The notes: generated by a model not told the origin, from the letters alone. A DNA stretch of 64,000 bases from Fumia sp045121595 (GCA_045121595.1 JBGVGI010000094.1:48223-112222); one strand, 5' to 3'; shown: positions 43,958 through 54,470, numbered from the stretch's first letter. Program-made: numbers and translations.

Positions 43958-46384
43958 GTGGAATATATTGCTGAAGTTGCGGTGGAATCTGCCCTTTTTC
44001 ATTTCGATACCCTCTTTTCTTATCTTGTCCCTGAGGAGTTTGCTGAAAAAATAGTCAGAGGTATGAGGGTTTTAGTTCCTTACGGACGTGCCGATAAGCT
44101 TGTTCAGGGGATGGTGTTTAACGTACACACCAATAAACCCGATATGAAACTTAAAAGTATCAGGGCTTTACTTGACGATGAACCTGTCCTTGATGAGGAA
44201 GGCTTTGAACTCGCACGTTTTATGGCAGATAACGCTTTTTGCAGTTATTACGACGCCATAAAATGTATGTTGCCTTTAGGGCTTTCTTATTCTGCGAAAG
44301 TTGAATATCTTGTTATAAAAGAAGCGGATGATACTTTAACCCGTGAAGAAACTGACCTTTTAAATGAGCTTAAAAACGTTACGGGTTCGTCGGAGGCGGA
44401 AATTATTTTCTGTGGTAAAGACGGAAGCCGTAACAGAAAACTTGCAAAAACTCTTGCCGAAAAAGGCTTTGTAAGGGAAGAAAATATCCTTACAAGGCGA
44501 GTAGGTGATAAAAGTCAGAAGATGGTGCGTTTGTGTGCGGATTCTGAGGATTTAAAGCTTACTGCAAAGCAAAAGGAAGTTGTGAATCTTCTCAACTTAG
44601 TTGGCGCTGCCGCTGAAAAAGAGGTATGTTACCACGCAGGAGTTACTGCAGCTGTTATCAATACCCTTTGCAAGAAGGGAGTAACAGAGTATTTTTACCG
44701 TGAAGTGTTAAGAACACCTACTTCTGTTGACGATGATGAAAATCCGAAAGATTTTTCTCTTTCTGAAAGTCAGAAAAAGGTGTTTGAGGGAATTTTGGCG
44801 CTTTATAAAGAAAATACCGCTAAAGCTTCACTTTTGTTTGGAGTTACAGGCTCAGGTAAGACCCAGGTCTTTATAGAGCTTATAAGAAAGGTTTTAGCCG
44901 ATGATAAGCAGGTAATAATGCTTGTCCCTGAGATTTCCCTTACACCGCAGATGCTTAAAAAGTTCAAAGGTTATTTTGGTAATGACGTTGCAGTGATTCA
45001 TTCAGGACTTTCTATGGGTGAAAAGCTTGATGAGTATAAGCGAATTAAAAAAGGTGACGCAAAAATTGTAATCGGTACGAGAAGCAGCGTTTTTGCGCCT
45101 ACTGAAAAACTCGGATTGATTATTATGGACGAAGAAGGCGAACATTCTTATAAGTCCGATATGACACCGCGCTATCACGCAAGGGATATTGCTAAGTTTC
45201 GGTGTGTAAAGCATAATGCTTTACTCCTGATGGCATCAGCAACACCAAGCCTTGAAAGCTACTATTATGCAAAATCAGGACGTTACTCACTCTTTACTTT
45301 AGATGAGCGTTTTGGTAGTGCGTCATTACCCGACGTTATAGTTTCGGATATGAAAAATGAGGAGCAAAACTATAATTTTTCGCCACTTAGTGATGATTTT
45401 TCAGAGGCTCTTTTACAAAATTATCAAAAAGGTGAACAGTCCATTGTTTTGATAAACAGAAGGGGTTATTCTGCTTTTGGTGTTTGTATTGACTGCGGTG
45501 AAGCGGTTAAATGCCCTAATTGTAGCGTTACGCTTACGTATCATAAGGTAAATGGTTATCTTATGTGTCATTACTGCGGTCATTCACAGAAGCTTTCAAA
45601 ACCGTGTTCGTGTGGCTCAAAGCATATAAAGCTTATGGGAGCAGGAACACAGAAAATAGAAGATATAATTAAAGAACGTATTCCCGACGCAAAAATTTTG
45701 AGAATGGACACTGATACAACTTATTCAAGGTTTGCGTATGAGGAAAAATTTTCTCAGTTTGAACGCGGGGAATACGATATAATGATAGGAACACAGATGG
45801 TTGCAAAGGGACTTAATTTTCCTAACGTAACTTTGGTCGGTGTTTTAAATGCCGATCAGTATCTTTTTTCAAATGATTATAAAAGTGGTGAAAAAACCTT
45901 TTCGCTGATTACTCAGGTAGTCGGAAGAAGCGGACGTTACGAGAAAAAGGGAAGAGCGTATATACAAACTGTTTCTCCCGAGCATCCCGTTATAGTGAGT
46001 GCTTCTAATCAGGATTACGAAGCTTTTTATAACGATGAGATAAATATGCGTAAGCTTTCGCTCCAGCCTCCGTTTTGCGATATTATGGCTATCGGATTTT
46101 CGGGCGTTGATGAAGAAAAGGTTAAAAAGTCCGCAAAAGAGTTTTATAAGATTTTGAAATCTCTTGTACTTGAAAATAAAGAGAAGTTACCCGTTGTGCT
46201 TTTTAACGCTACTCCTGCGGGAATTTACAGACTTAACGGTAAGTACCGCTACAGAATTATCTTAAAGTGTAAAAACACAAAGAAATTCAGGGATATTGTA
46301 AGAAAAGCAGTGAAAGTAGCTTCTGATAAACATATTTTAAAAAATAATACCATTACGGTTGACGTAAATGGTGATATAACCTGA
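43958..46384 (+). CDS. priA: primosomal protein N' (PriA helicase)
   Basis: Replication-restart 3'-5' DNA helicase, 808 residues. N-terminal DNA-binding domain, Walker A GVTGSGKT near residue 293, DEEGEHSYK as motif II, and a Zn-binding insertion with paired Cys (CIDCGEAVKCPNCSVTL; MCHYCGHSQKLSKPCSCGS) near residues 510-550, then IGTQMVAKGLNFPNVTLVG. GTG start after AAAGGAGGG. 30 bases downstream of rpoZ. Confidence 0.96.
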   Translation: MEYIAEVAVESALFHFDTLFSYLVPEEFAEKIVRGMRVLVPYGRADKLVQGMVFNVHTNKPDMKLKSIRALLDDEPVLDEEGFELARFMADNAFCSYYDAIKCMLPLGLSYSAKVEYLVIKEADDTLTREETDLLNELKNVTGSSEAEIIFCGKDGSRNRKLAKTLAEKGFVREENILTRRVGDKSQKMVRLCADSEDLKLTAKQKEVVNLLNLVGAAAEKEVCYHAGVTAAVINTLCKKGVTEYFYREVLRTPTSVDDDENPKDFSLSESQKKVFEGILALYKENTAKASLLFGVTGSGKTQVFIELIRKVLADDKQVIMLVPEISLTPQMLKKFKGYFGNDVAVIHSGLSMGEKLDEYKRIKKGDAKIVIGTRSSVFAPTEKLGLIIMDEEGEHSYKSDMTPRYHARDIAKFRCVKHNALLLMASATPSLESYYYAKSGRYSLFTLDERFGSASLPDVIVSDMKNEEQNYNFSPLSDDFSEALLQNYQKGEQSIVLINRRGYSAFGVCIDCGEAVKCPNCSVTLTYHKVNGYLMCHYCGHSQKLSKPCSCGSKHIKLMGAGTQKIEDIIKERIPDAKILRMDTDTTYSRFAYEEKFSQFERGEYDIMIGTQMVAKGLNFPNVTLVGVLNADQYLFSNDYKSGEKTFSLITQVVGRSGRYEKKGRAYIQTVSPEHPVIVSASNQDYEAFYNDEINMRKLSLQPPFCDIMAIGFSGVDEEKVKKSAKEFYKILKSLVLENKEKLPVVLFNATPAGIYRLNGKYRYRIILKCKNTKKFRDIVRKAVKVASDKHILKNNTITVDVNGDIT

Positions 46385-46400
46385 TTAAGGAGGATTATTT

Positions 46401-46895
46401 ATGGCACTCAGAAAGGTTATAACTGAAGCAGATGAAACGTTAAGAAAAAAATCAAGAGCAGTTGAAGTTTTTGATAAAAAACTCTGGGATTTGCTTGATG
46501 ATATGGCAGAAACTATGTACAAATACGAAGGCGTAGGTCTCGCTGCAGTTCAGGTAGGAATTCTTAAAAGAGTTGTTGTAATAGACGTTGGTGACGGCAT
46601 TATTGAACTCATCAATCCCGAAATTATAGAAACTTCGGGAAGTCAGGAAGGGTCGGAAGGATGCCTTTCTTGTCCTGACGAGTATGCTATTGTTGAAAGA
46701 CCTATGGAAGTTACTGTACGTGCATACGACAGAAATGGAAAAGAATATACTAAAAAAGGTACTGAGCTTTTAGCAAGGGCATTCTGTCATGAAATTGACC
46801 ATCTTGACGGTGTTATCTTCAAAGATAAAGCTAAAAGTGAAACTGTACACAAACCTGACCGTAAAAAAGTAAAAGTCAGAGTTAAAGAAAGGTAA
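46401..46895 (+). CDS. def: peptide deformylase
   Basis: Removes the formyl group from nascent proteins; 164 residues. All three motifs are present: GVGLAAVQ (residues 46-53), EGCLS (near 92-96) and HEIDH (near 133-137), supplying the metal ligands Cys and two His. Followed after 4 bases by fmt, the enzyme that adds the formyl group. Confidence 0.97.
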   Translation: MALRKVITEADETLRKKSRAVEVFDKKLWDLLDDMAETMYKYEGVGLAAVQVGILKRVVVIDVGDGIIELINPEIIETSGSQEGSEGCLSCPDEYAIVERPMEVTVRAYDRNGKEYTKKGTELLARAFCHEIDHLDGVIFKDKAKSETVHKPDRKKVKVRVKER

Positions 46896-46899
46896 TTTT

Positions 46900-47820
46900 A
46901 TGAAGATAGTTTTTATGGGAACTCCCGAGTTTGCAGTGCCTTGCCTTGAAGCACTTATTAAAGACGGACACGATATAAAAGCCGTATTTACGCAGCCTGA
47001 TAAGCCTAAGGGCAGGGGATACAAGCTAACTCCACCACCTGTAAAGGAATTGGCTTTACAGTATAATTTGCCCGTTTTTCAGCCAAATACATTAAAAGAT
47101 GGTGAGGCATTCGAGCAGATAAATTCCTGCGAACCTGACGTGGTGGTTGTAGTGGCATACGGCAAGATTTTACCTAAAAATATTCTTGATATCCCAAAAC
47201 TCGGATGTGTGAACGTCCATGCATCCCTACTTCCTAAGTACAGAGGTGCAGGTCCTATTCAGTGGAGTATCTTAAAAGGTGAAGAAGAAACCGGCGTAAC
47301 CACTATGTATATGGCAGAAGGTCTTGATACTGGTGATATGCTTGAAAAGAGTGCTATAAAAATCGGTGAGAATGAAACGGCTGACGAGCTTCACGACAGA
47401 CTTTCTGTTTTGGGTGCCGAGCTTATCGTTTCCACTGTAAGAAAGCTTGAAAAGGGAGAAATTACTCCTGAAAAACAAGACGATTCACTTTCAAATTATG
47501 CACCGATGCTCACAAAAGAACTTTCTCTTATTGATTTTAACAAAAAGGCTTGTGAAGTTCACAATCTTGTAAGAGGACTATCTTCCTGGCCTTGTGCACA
47601 TACTTTTTACGAGGGCAAACGCCTTAAAATCTATCGTAGTGAAATTGTAGATGCAAAAGGCAACCCCGGTGAGGTTTTAGACGACAAGCATTTTGTGATT
47701 GCTTGTAGTGATAAAGCTATAAGAGCTGTTACAGTGCAGTATGAAGGCTCTAAAAAAATGTCATCTGAGGATTTTTTAAGAGGAAAAAGTATTAAAAAAG
47801 GTGAAATTTTAGGAGAATAA
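46900..47820 (+). CDS. fmt: methionyl-tRNA formyltransferase
   Basis: 306 residues. N-terminal formyltransferase domain (IVFMGTPEFAVPCLEAL at the start; NVHASLLPKYRGAGPIQW near residues 106-123 with the catalytic Asn-His) and a C-terminal OB-like tRNA-binding domain from about residue 205 (CEVHNLVRGLSSWP). Coupled with def upstream and a zinc peptidase gene one base downstream. Confidence 0.97.
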   Translation: MKIVFMGTPEFAVPCLEALIKDGHDIKAVFTQPDKPKGRGYKLTPPPVKELALQYNLPVFQPNTLKDGEAFEQINSCEPDVVVVVAYGKILPKNILDIPKLGCVNVHASLLPKYRGAGPIQWSILKGEEETGVTTMYMAEGLDTGDMLEKSAIKIGENETADELHDRLSVLGAELIVSTVRKLEKGEITPEKQDDSLSNYAPMLTKELSLIDFNKKACEVHNLVRGLSSWPCAHTFYEGKRLKIYRSEIVDAKGNPGEVLDDKHFVIACSDKAIRAVTVQYEGSKKMSSEDFLRGKSIKKGEILGE

Positions 47821-47821
47821 T

Positions 47822-48508
47822 ATGTATTTTGATATTTATTATCTGATTTTTATTGTTCCTGCGATGATTATATCGCTTATTGCACAGTCAAAGGTGACCT
47901 CAACTTTTAACAAGTATAATTCTGTTTTAAACAGAAGAGGCTACACGGGTGCTCAGGTTGCCCGTAAAATACTTGATGCCAATGGTCTTACAAACGTAAG
48001 TGTTGAAAGGGTAAGCGGTCATTTAAGTGACCATTTCGATCCGAGAACAAACGTGGTAAGGCTTTCCGACAGTACCTATAGCTCAACTTCTGTTGGTGCA
48101 GTCGGTGTTGCGGCACATGAGGTAGGTCACGCAATTCAGCATAGCACGGGGTATTTTCCTATTAAGGTGAGAAGCGCAATAATTCCTATTACAAACTTGG
48201 GCTCATCACTTTCATGGCCACTTTTTTTTCTTGGTCTTGTACTCGGTTTTCCGATTTTAACTGATATTGGTATTTTGCTTTTCTGTGCAGTTGTAGCATT
48301 TCAGCTTGTAACTTTGCCGGTTGAATTCAATGCAAGCAGAAGAGCTATGACTACACTTGAAGATGACCGTATCTTGCAGGATGATGAATTAAAAGGTGCA
48401 AGAAAAGTTCTTACAGCTGCTGCTATGACCTATCTTGCGGCCCTTATTACCGCTATTGCAAATCTTTTAAGACTTTTGGCACTCAGTAACAGGAACAGAA
48501 GACGATGA
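47822..48508 (+). CDS. YugP-like zinc metallopeptidase (DUF2268/peptidase Mx type)
   Basis: Membrane-bound putative neutral zinc peptidase, 228 residues. HEVGHAIQH (HExxH) near residue 100, preceded by SDSTYSSTSVGAVGVAAHE, with four or so hydrophobic segments (first at about 4-22; others near 125-165 and 200-218). Conserved position between fmt and rsmB in clostridia. Physiological substrate unknown. Overlaps rsmB by four bases. Confidence 0.9.
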   Translation: MYFDIYYLIFIVPAMIISLIAQSKVTSTFNKYNSVLNRRGYTGAQVARKILDANGLTNVSVERVSGHLSDHFDPRTNVVRLSDSTYSSTSVGAVGVAAHEVGHAIQHSTGYFPIKVRSAIIPITNLGSSLSWPLFFLGLVLGFPILTDIGILLFCAVVAFQLVTLPVEFNASRRAMTTLEDDRILQDDELKGARKVLTAAAMTYLAALITAIANLLRLLALSNRNRRR

Positions 48509-49809
48509 ATGCAAGAACCTTAGCGTATAACGCTGTTTTGAAGACGATAAAGGAAAAAAGTTATTCTAATCTGACTATCGATTCACTTTTAAAGGAATCC
48601 GATTTATCATTTAAGGATAAACAATTTGCATCACGTATTTTTTACGGGATACTTGAGCGAAAGCTTACCCTTGATTACCAGATTAAGTATCTTACCAAAA
48701 AAGAGGTAAATAAACTTGATGCCGAGGTTTTAGTAGCTTTAGAACTCGGTCTTTATCAGATTTTATATATGGATTCGGTACCTGATTCTGCCGCCGTTAA
48801 CGAAAGTGTTGCTATAATTAAAAAATCAAAGAAAAAAAGCGCTTCGGGGTTTGTAAACGGGGTACTGAGAAACTTTTTGAGAAATGGTAAAGAGTTAGTA
48901 CTACCCGAAGACAGATATAAAAAGGCAGAAGTTTTGTATTCGGTTCCCGCGGATATTTTAAAGCTTTGGGAACGAGATTACGATTTTGATACAGCTATTT
49001 TGTTCGCAAAGGAATTTCTTAAAGAAAAGCCTTTGAATATAAGAGTTAACACATTAAAAATATCTTCCGATGAATTATTGAAAAAATTGCCTGAAGCAAA
49101 AATGCATACTACAGTAACTGACTGTATTACAATGAGAAATCAGGGCAGTGTTGCGAGTTTATCAGGTTTTAACGAGGGAAAATTCTACGTTCAGGATGCT
49201 TCTTCTCAGCTTTGTGCAATGGCTGTTGACCCAAAGGAAGATGAAAAGATTTTAGATCTTTGTGCAGCTCCCGGTTCTAAAAGCTTTACTGTTGCTCAAC
49301 TTGCAAACGACAAGGCAAAAGTATATTCTTTTGATTTGCATAATCATAGAGTGAAGCTTATAAGTGACGGAGCAAAAAGATTGGGAATTACTTCAATTAC
49401 CGCAATGCAGGGGGATGCTACGAAGTTTAACCCTGATTTGTGCGGAGCCGATAAAGTGCTTTGTGACGTGCCTTGCTCGGGACTTGGCATTATCGGAAGA
49501 AAACCCGAAATTAAGTATAAAGCAATTGAGGAAATCAATAACTTAAAGGATATTCAGCTTTCGATACTTGAAAATGGTTCTAAGTATCTTAAAAGCGGTG
49601 GGGTGCTTGTTTACTCTACCTGTGCACTGAATAAAGCTGAAAATGAACAGGTTACGGAAGAATTTCTAAAGAGAAATCCTGATTTTAAAAGGGATAATCT
49701 TCCTGAAATCTTTGAAAAAATAGTGGGAGAAAAAGTATCCGAAGTTACTCTTTCGCCACTTAAAGGTGATTTTGACGGTTTCTTTATCTCAAGGTTTATT
49801 AAAAAATAA
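48505..49809 (+). CDS. rsmB: 16S rRNA m5C967 methyltransferase
   Basis: 434 residues: N-terminal NusB-like domain (about 1-135), then a SAM-dependent m5C methyltransferase domain with FYVQDASSQL, SAM loop DLCAAPGSKSF near 251, the catalytic DVPCSGLG near 313 and YSTCAL near 371 (two catalytic Cys). ATG overlaps the preceding gene. Confidence 0.96.
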   Translation: MNARTLAYNAVLKTIKEKSYSNLTIDSLLKESDLSFKDKQFASRIFYGILERKLTLDYQIKYLTKKEVNKLDAEVLVALELGLYQILYMDSVPDSAAVNESVAIIKKSKKKSASGFVNGVLRNFLRNGKELVLPEDRYKKAEVLYSVPADILKLWERDYDFDTAILFAKEFLKEKPLNIRVNTLKISSDELLKKLPEAKMHTTVTDCITMRNQGSVASLSGFNEGKFYVQDASSQLCAMAVDPKEDEKILDLCAAPGSKSFTVAQLANDKAKVYSFDLHNHRVKLISDGAKRLGITSITAMQGDATKFNPDLCGADKVLCDVPCSGLGIIGRKPEIKYKAIEEINNLKDIQLSILENGSKYLKSGGVLVYSTCALNKAENEQVTEEFLKRNPDFKRDNLPEIFEKIVGEKVSEVTLSPLKGDFDGFFISRFIKK

Positions 49810-49822
49810 AGGAGTGAACGTT

Positions 49823-50854
49823 TTGGCGGGAATAGATATTAAATCAATGTCGCTTGATGAACTTAACACTTTTCTCGCTGAGGCGGGAGAGCCTAAATTC
49901 AGGGCAAAGCAGATTTTTTCATGGTTACATCAAAAGGCGGTAACAAGTTTTGATGATATGACAAATCTCTCACAGACTTTGCGTGGAAAACTTAGCGAAA
50001 AGTCTTATATAACTTCTTTTAAAATCAAGAGAAAACTTAAGTCAGACCTTGACGGGACCATTAAGTATCTGTTTGAGTTACACGATTCTGAGTTTGTAGA
50101 AACAGTTCTTATGAGATATGATCACGGTAACAGTGTTTGTGTTTCTACTCAGGTTGGTTGCAAGATGGGTTGTGAGTTTTGTGCTTCTACCAAGGCGGGA
50201 TTTGTGAGACACCTTACTGCTTCTGAAATTTTAGAGCAGATTTATGCCGTTGAGCGTGATACGGGTGAAAAAATTTCAAATATAGTCCTTATGGGAATAG
50301 GTGAACCTCTTGACAATTTCGATAACGTTATGAGATTTTTATCACTTATAAGCTCACATGACGGCAGAAATTTAAGTCACAGACATATTTCACTTTCAAC
50401 CTGCGGGCTTGTTGACAGAATTTACGAACTTGCCGATATGAATCTACAGCTTACTTTGTCAATTTCACTGCATGCTACAGATGATGAAACGAGAAACTCA
50501 ATAATGCCCGTTAACAGAAAATATAATATATCTGAGCTTTTAAAGGCTTGTAGGTATTATACTGATAAAACGCACCGAAGAATTTCATATGAATATGCGC
50601 TTATAAAGGGAGTTAACGATACCAAAGCGGAGGCTACAAAACTTGCCACACTTTTAAAAGGGAGTCTCTGTCACGTTAATTTAATTCCTGTAAACTTCGT
50701 TGAAGAAGCAGGTTTTGAAAAAAGTTCAAAAGAGAGTGTGTATGCTTTCCAGAAGGTGCTTACCGATAAAGGTATAAATGCAACGGTAAGAAGAACCTTG
50801 GGTTCGGATATTAACGCTGCTTGTGGACAGCTGAGACGTAAAGAATTATCGTAA
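49823..50854 (+). CDS. rlmN: dual-specificity 23S rRNA/tRNA C2-adenosine methyltransferase RlmN
   Basis: Radical SAM methyltransferase for A2503 of 23S rRNA and A37 of tRNAs, 343 residues. The iron-sulfur motif is CKMGCEFCAST (C-x3-C-x2-C near residues 113-123); other features are MGIGEPLDNFDNVMR, HRHISLSTCGLV and the C-terminal CGQLRRKE with the methyl-carrying Cys. TTG 49823 is best spaced from AAAGGAG; GTG 49814 overlaps the ribosome site. Confidence 0.96.
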   Translation: MAGIDIKSMSLDELNTFLAEAGEPKFRAKQIFSWLHQKAVTSFDDMTNLSQTLRGKLSEKSYITSFKIKRKLKSDLDGTIKYLFELHDSEFVETVLMRYDHGNSVCVSTQVGCKMGCEFCASTKAGFVRHLTASEILEQIYAVERDTGEKISNIVLMGIGEPLDNFDNVMRFLSLISSHDGRNLSHRHISLSTCGLVDRIYELADMNLQLTLSISLHATDDETRNSIMPVNRKYNISELLKACRYYTDKTHRRISYEYALIKGVNDTKAEATKLATLLKGSLCHVNLIPVNFVEEAGFEKSSKESVYAFQKVLTDKGINATVRRTLGSDINAACGQLRRKELS

Positions 50855-50867
50855 AGGAGGGATTAAG

Positions 50868-51596
50868 TTGAAAATAGCAGGAAGAACTGATATAGGAATG
50901 GTCCGTGAAACTAATCAGGATGCATTTAAAATCGTAGCTTTAAACGATAAATCAGGTTTTGCCCTCGTCTGTGACGGAATGGGCGGTGTAAACGGCGGTG
51001 ACAGAGCAAGTTCAATCGCCAAAAAGGAAATTTCAAGCACAATTGTGTCTGCATTTTCGCAAAATCTCTCTGATGATGAGATTAAAAACCTGATGCTAAG
51101 AGCCATTGATACGGCGAACAAAAAGATTTTTGAAGCTTCTGTTAAAAACCCTGAGCTTTCTGGAATGGGTACAACTGTGGTTTTGACCATTCTTATCCGT
51201 GATATGGCTTACGTTGCACATGTTGGCGACAGCAGACTTTATCATTACAGAAATTCCGAAATTAAACAGATTACAAAAGACCATTCGCGTGTTCAGGAGC
51301 TTATTGACCGCGGAACTATCACAAAGGATGAAGCAAGAGTCCACCCTGAGAAAAATATGATAACCCGTGCAGTGGGAATTGGTACTGACGTAAACGTAGA
51401 TATCCTGACTCTTCGTTTGAAAGAAGGGGATAAGCTTTTGCTTTGCAGTGACGGACTTTCAAACGTATGCACCGACGAAGAAATAGCTTTTGTTCTTAAA
51501 GAAAAAACTGCCGAGACTGCAGTTAAAACTCTTATAGACCTTGCCAATATGGGTGGCGGTAATGACAACATCACCGTTGTTATTGCAGAAAACTAA
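50868..51596 (+). CDS. prpC: PP2C-type serine/threonine phosphatase
   Basis: Metal-dependent protein phosphatase of 242 residues that counteracts the PrkC kinase encoded next. Motifs: RTDIGMVRETNQDAF, VCDGMGGVNGGD (metal ligands), VAHVGDSRLYHYR, ITKDHS, LCSDGLSN and GGNDNITVVI at the C-terminus. TTG start after AAAGGAGGG. Gene order prpC-prkC-rsgA is conserved in Firmicutes. Confidence 0.96.
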   Translation: MKIAGRTDIGMVRETNQDAFKIVALNDKSGFALVCDGMGGVNGGDRASSIAKKEISSTIVSAFSQNLSDDEIKNLMLRAIDTANKKIFEASVKNPELSGMGTTVVLTILIRDMAYVAHVGDSRLYHYRNSEIKQITKDHSRVQELIDRGTITKDEARVHPEKNMITRAVGIGTDVNVDILTLRLKEGDKLLLCSDGLSNVCTDEEIAFVLKEKTAETAVKTLIDLANMGGGNDNITVVIAEN

Positions 51597-51609
51597 GATG
51601 GAGGTACTT

Positions 51610-53613
51610 ATGGAAGAATATATCGGTAGAAGACTTAACGGCCGTTATCAGCTTCAGAGACTTATTGGTTGCGGCGGTATGGCAAACGTATTCGAAGCAA
51701 AAGACCTTGCAGAAGACAGAATTGTTGCCGTTAAAATTTTAAAAGAAGAATACCTTACTAACGATGAATTTGTAAGACGTTTCAGAAATGAGTCCAAAAT
51801 CATTTCGGTACTTGACCACAAGAATATTGTGAAGGTCTATGACGTTAATTTTACGGGTGCTGAGCAGTATATCGTTATGGAATACATTGATGGTATTACC
51901 CTTAATCAGTACGTAAAACACGAGGAAAAACTTCGTTGGAAAGATGCTGTTCATTTTGCAAAGCAGATTTTACAGGCACTTGAACACGCACATGAGCACG
52001 GAGTTATTCACCGTGATATCAAGTCACAGAATATTATGCTTTTGAGAGACGGTTCCATAAAGGTTATGGACTTCGGTATTGCAAGATTTGCACGTGAAGA
52101 TATCCGTTCCATGAATGATAAAGCAATCGGTTCTGTTCATTACATCAGCCCCGAGCAGGCTTGTGGTAAAGAAGCAGATGCTAAGAGTGATATCTATTCT
52201 GTTGGTATTCTGCTTTATGAGATGCTTACGGGTACTATGCCTTTTACGGGTACAACCCCTGAGGGTATTGCGATGCAACATATGAAAGGCAAAGCTGTAC
52301 CTTTGAGTGAAGTTAATCCTGACGTTCCCGAAGGGCTTTGTGAAATCGTTGAAAAGGCTATGAAGAAGGATAAAAACCTTCGTTACCGTTCGGCAAAAGA
52401 GATGCTTTTAGCAATTGCCGAATTCAAAGAAAATCCTTCTATCCGATTTGAATATAAATATATTAGCAAAGAAACTGCTCCCTCTACTTTGAACCGTTCT
52501 GTTGATAAAATTCAAAACGAGGAGCTTTCAGAAAACGATGACAGAGAAATTGTTATCAAGAAAAGTCCTACTATTCTTATTCTTACCGGTATTGCCTTTG
52601 CTTGTGTTATTACTGCAATTTTAGTCCTTATCGGATTTTTCTATTGGGGCAGAAGTGAAAAGGTAGCAGAAATCAATATGCCTGATTTTGTGGGTCAGTC
52701 ATACAGTGATGTAAAAAGCGAGTACAGAAAGTTTAATTTTGTTATTGAAGAACGTGAGCTTACCGATGATTATGATTCAGGCATTATATATGATCAGAAT
52801 ATCCAGCCGGGTATTACAGTCAAGGAAAATCGTACAGTAAGAATCAAAGTCAGTGAAGGCTATAATATTCTTAAAGTGCCTGATATCGTTGGCAAGGATA
52901 TCGCAGAAGCCGAAGAAATTCTCTTTGAGCAAGGATTTGATTATACCGTTCATACACAGGATGCAGAAGACGTGCCCGTTGATCAGGTTATCAAAACCGA
53001 TCCTCCTAAAGGTAAAAAGATTGAAAAAAATATGCAGATTACTGTATACGTAAGTCGAGGAAAAGCTCAGGCGGCTTCTAAAGTGCCTTACGTTGTGGGA
53101 TTACCCCTTGATGAAGCTAAGTTAAAGCTTGAAGCTGCAGGTCTTATTGTAAGTATCAGTGAAGTTGACAGTACCGAGGCTCCGAATACTGTAATTACCC
53201 AGAGTCTTGCTGCAAACGAATACATCAAAGAAGGTACAAGTATTGTTTTAGCTGTAAGCAACGGTTCAGGTTTCTATAAAAAGTTAACTCTTGGAGTTGA
53301 TTTCCCGCCTGATGCGGCTTCTAAGCAATATAAGCTTGTAGTTTATATTGACGGTGAAGAAAAAGGAAATGCAACGGTTGACCCGTCGACTTCTCCTACC
53401 TGGAACGTTACTGTAAACGGAAACGGTACTCAGAAAGTTATTATTTCTATTGACGGTGTTAAATACTGTGAGTATGAAGTTGACTTTAATAAAGGCGTTT
53501 CAACTCTTACTCAGGGATATTACGATGAAGTTATCGACCGTATGGAAGGTGACGTAACCGTATCGGAAGAAACGCCCGAGGAAAATCCTATGAGTGCTAT
53601 TGAGGTTGAGTAA
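51610..53613 (+). CDS. prkC: serine/threonine kinase with PASTA domains
   Basis: Membrane sensor kinase, 667 residues. Kinase domain about 11-275 (GCGGMANVFEA P-loop, VIHRDIKSQN catalytic loop, VMDFGIAR DFG, Thr-rich activation segment), one membrane helix about 318-342, then three extracellular PASTA domains (about 352-420, 421-488, 489-556) that bind peptidoglycan fragments in homologues. A further extracellular beta domain (about 560-640) follows with an acidic tail. Stop codon overlaps rsgA. Confidence 0.96.
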   Translation: MEEYIGRRLNGRYQLQRLIGCGGMANVFEAKDLAEDRIVAVKILKEEYLTNDEFVRRFRNESKIISVLDHKNIVKVYDVNFTGAEQYIVMEYIDGITLNQYVKHEEKLRWKDAVHFAKQILQALEHAHEHGVIHRDIKSQNIMLLRDGSIKVMDFGIARFAREDIRSMNDKAIGSVHYISPEQACGKEADAKSDIYSVGILLYEMLTGTMPFTGTTPEGIAMQHMKGKAVPLSEVNPDVPEGLCEIVEKAMKKDKNLRYRSAKEMLLAIAEFKENPSIRFEYKYISKETAPSTLNRSVDKIQNEELSENDDREIVIKKSPTILILTGIAFACVITAILVLIGFFYWGRSEKVAEINMPDFVGQSYSDVKSEYRKFNFVIEERELTDDYDSGIIYDQNIQPGITVKENRTVRIKVSEGYNILKVPDIVGKDIAEAEEILFEQGFDYTVHTQDAEDVPVDQVIKTDPPKGKKIEKNMQITVYVSRGKAQAASKVPYVVGLPLDEAKLKLEAAGLIVSISEVDSTEAPNTVITQSLAANEYIKEGTSIVLAVSNGSGFYKKLTLGVDFPPDAASKQYKLVVYIDGEEKGNATVDPSTSPTWNVTVNGNGTQKVIISIDGVKYCEYEVDFNKGVSTLTQGYYDEVIDRMEGDVTVSEETPEENPMSAIEVE

Positions 53614-54470
53614 TGCAGGGAATTATAATTAAAGCTATCAGTGGTTTCTATTATGTTGAGACTGAATGCGGAATAGTTGAATGTAAAGCAAAGGGTGTTT
53701 TCAGAAAAAAGGGGATAACCCCTTTGGTTGGAGATACGGTTGTAATTGAAGATAACACTGTTTCAGAGGTCTTACCAAGAAAAAACGAGATGCTAAGACC
53801 TCCTGCAGCTAATCTTGACAGAGTGCTTACAATCGTTTCTGCATCCGACCCTGAGCCTAATCTTTTTGTACTTGACAAGATTATTGCGGTATGCGAATTC
53901 AAAGGAATTGAGCCCGTGATAGTAGTTACAAAGACTGATTTAAAAGACGGCAGGGAACTGTATGGGCTTTATAAAAATGCAGGTTATACCGTCATACTCA
54001 CTAATCCTTCTGTCGACAACCTTGAGGAAATAAGAGAAATTTTAAAAGGGAAAATTACTCTGTTTGTTGGTAATACAGGTGTAGGAAAATCCACACTCTT
54101 AAATAGAATTTTCCCGAATCTCGAGCTCAAAACTGCCGAAATCAGTACGAAACTTGGCAGGGGACGTCACACTACAAGACACGTTGAGATGTACAAACTC
54201 CCCGAAGGCGGATACGTTGCCGATACACCCGGTTTCAGTACCGTTGAGCCTGAGCAGTATGACAGAATTCTTAAAGAGGATTTGCAACACTGTTTTAAAG
54301 AGTTTGAAGAATATATAGGTAAATGCAAGTTTCAGGACTGTTCTCACAGAGTTGAAAAAGGATGCGCCGTACTCGAAGCGTTAAATGACGGCAAAATCGC
54401 AAAGAGTCGTCACGAAAGTTATACGATGATTTATGAAGATGCCGCAAAAATCAAGGAGTGGGAAAGATAA
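53613..54470 (+). CDS. rsgA: ribosome biogenesis GTPase RsgA
   Basis: Circularly permuted GTPase that assists 30S maturation, 285 residues. OB-fold N-terminus (about 1-60), G motifs in permuted order: TKTDLKDG (G4), GNTGVGKSTLLNRI (G1), DTPGF (G3), and a C-terminal zinc knuckle CKFQDCSHRVEKGC. Last base of prkC overlaps its start; thiN follows without gap. Confidence 0.97.
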   Translation: MQGIIIKAISGFYYVETECGIVECKAKGVFRKKGITPLVGDTVVIEDNTVSEVLPRKNEMLRPPAANLDRVLTIVSASDPEPNLFVLDKIIAVCEFKGIEPVIVVTKTDLKDGRELYGLYKNAGYTVILTNPSVDNLEEIREILKGKITLFVGNTGVGKSTLLNRIFPNLELKTAEISTKLGRGRHTTRHVEMYKLPEGGYVADTPGFSTVEPEQYDRILKEDLQHCFKEFEEYIGKCKFQDCSHRVEKGCAVLEALNDGKIAKSRHESYTMIYEDAAKIKEWER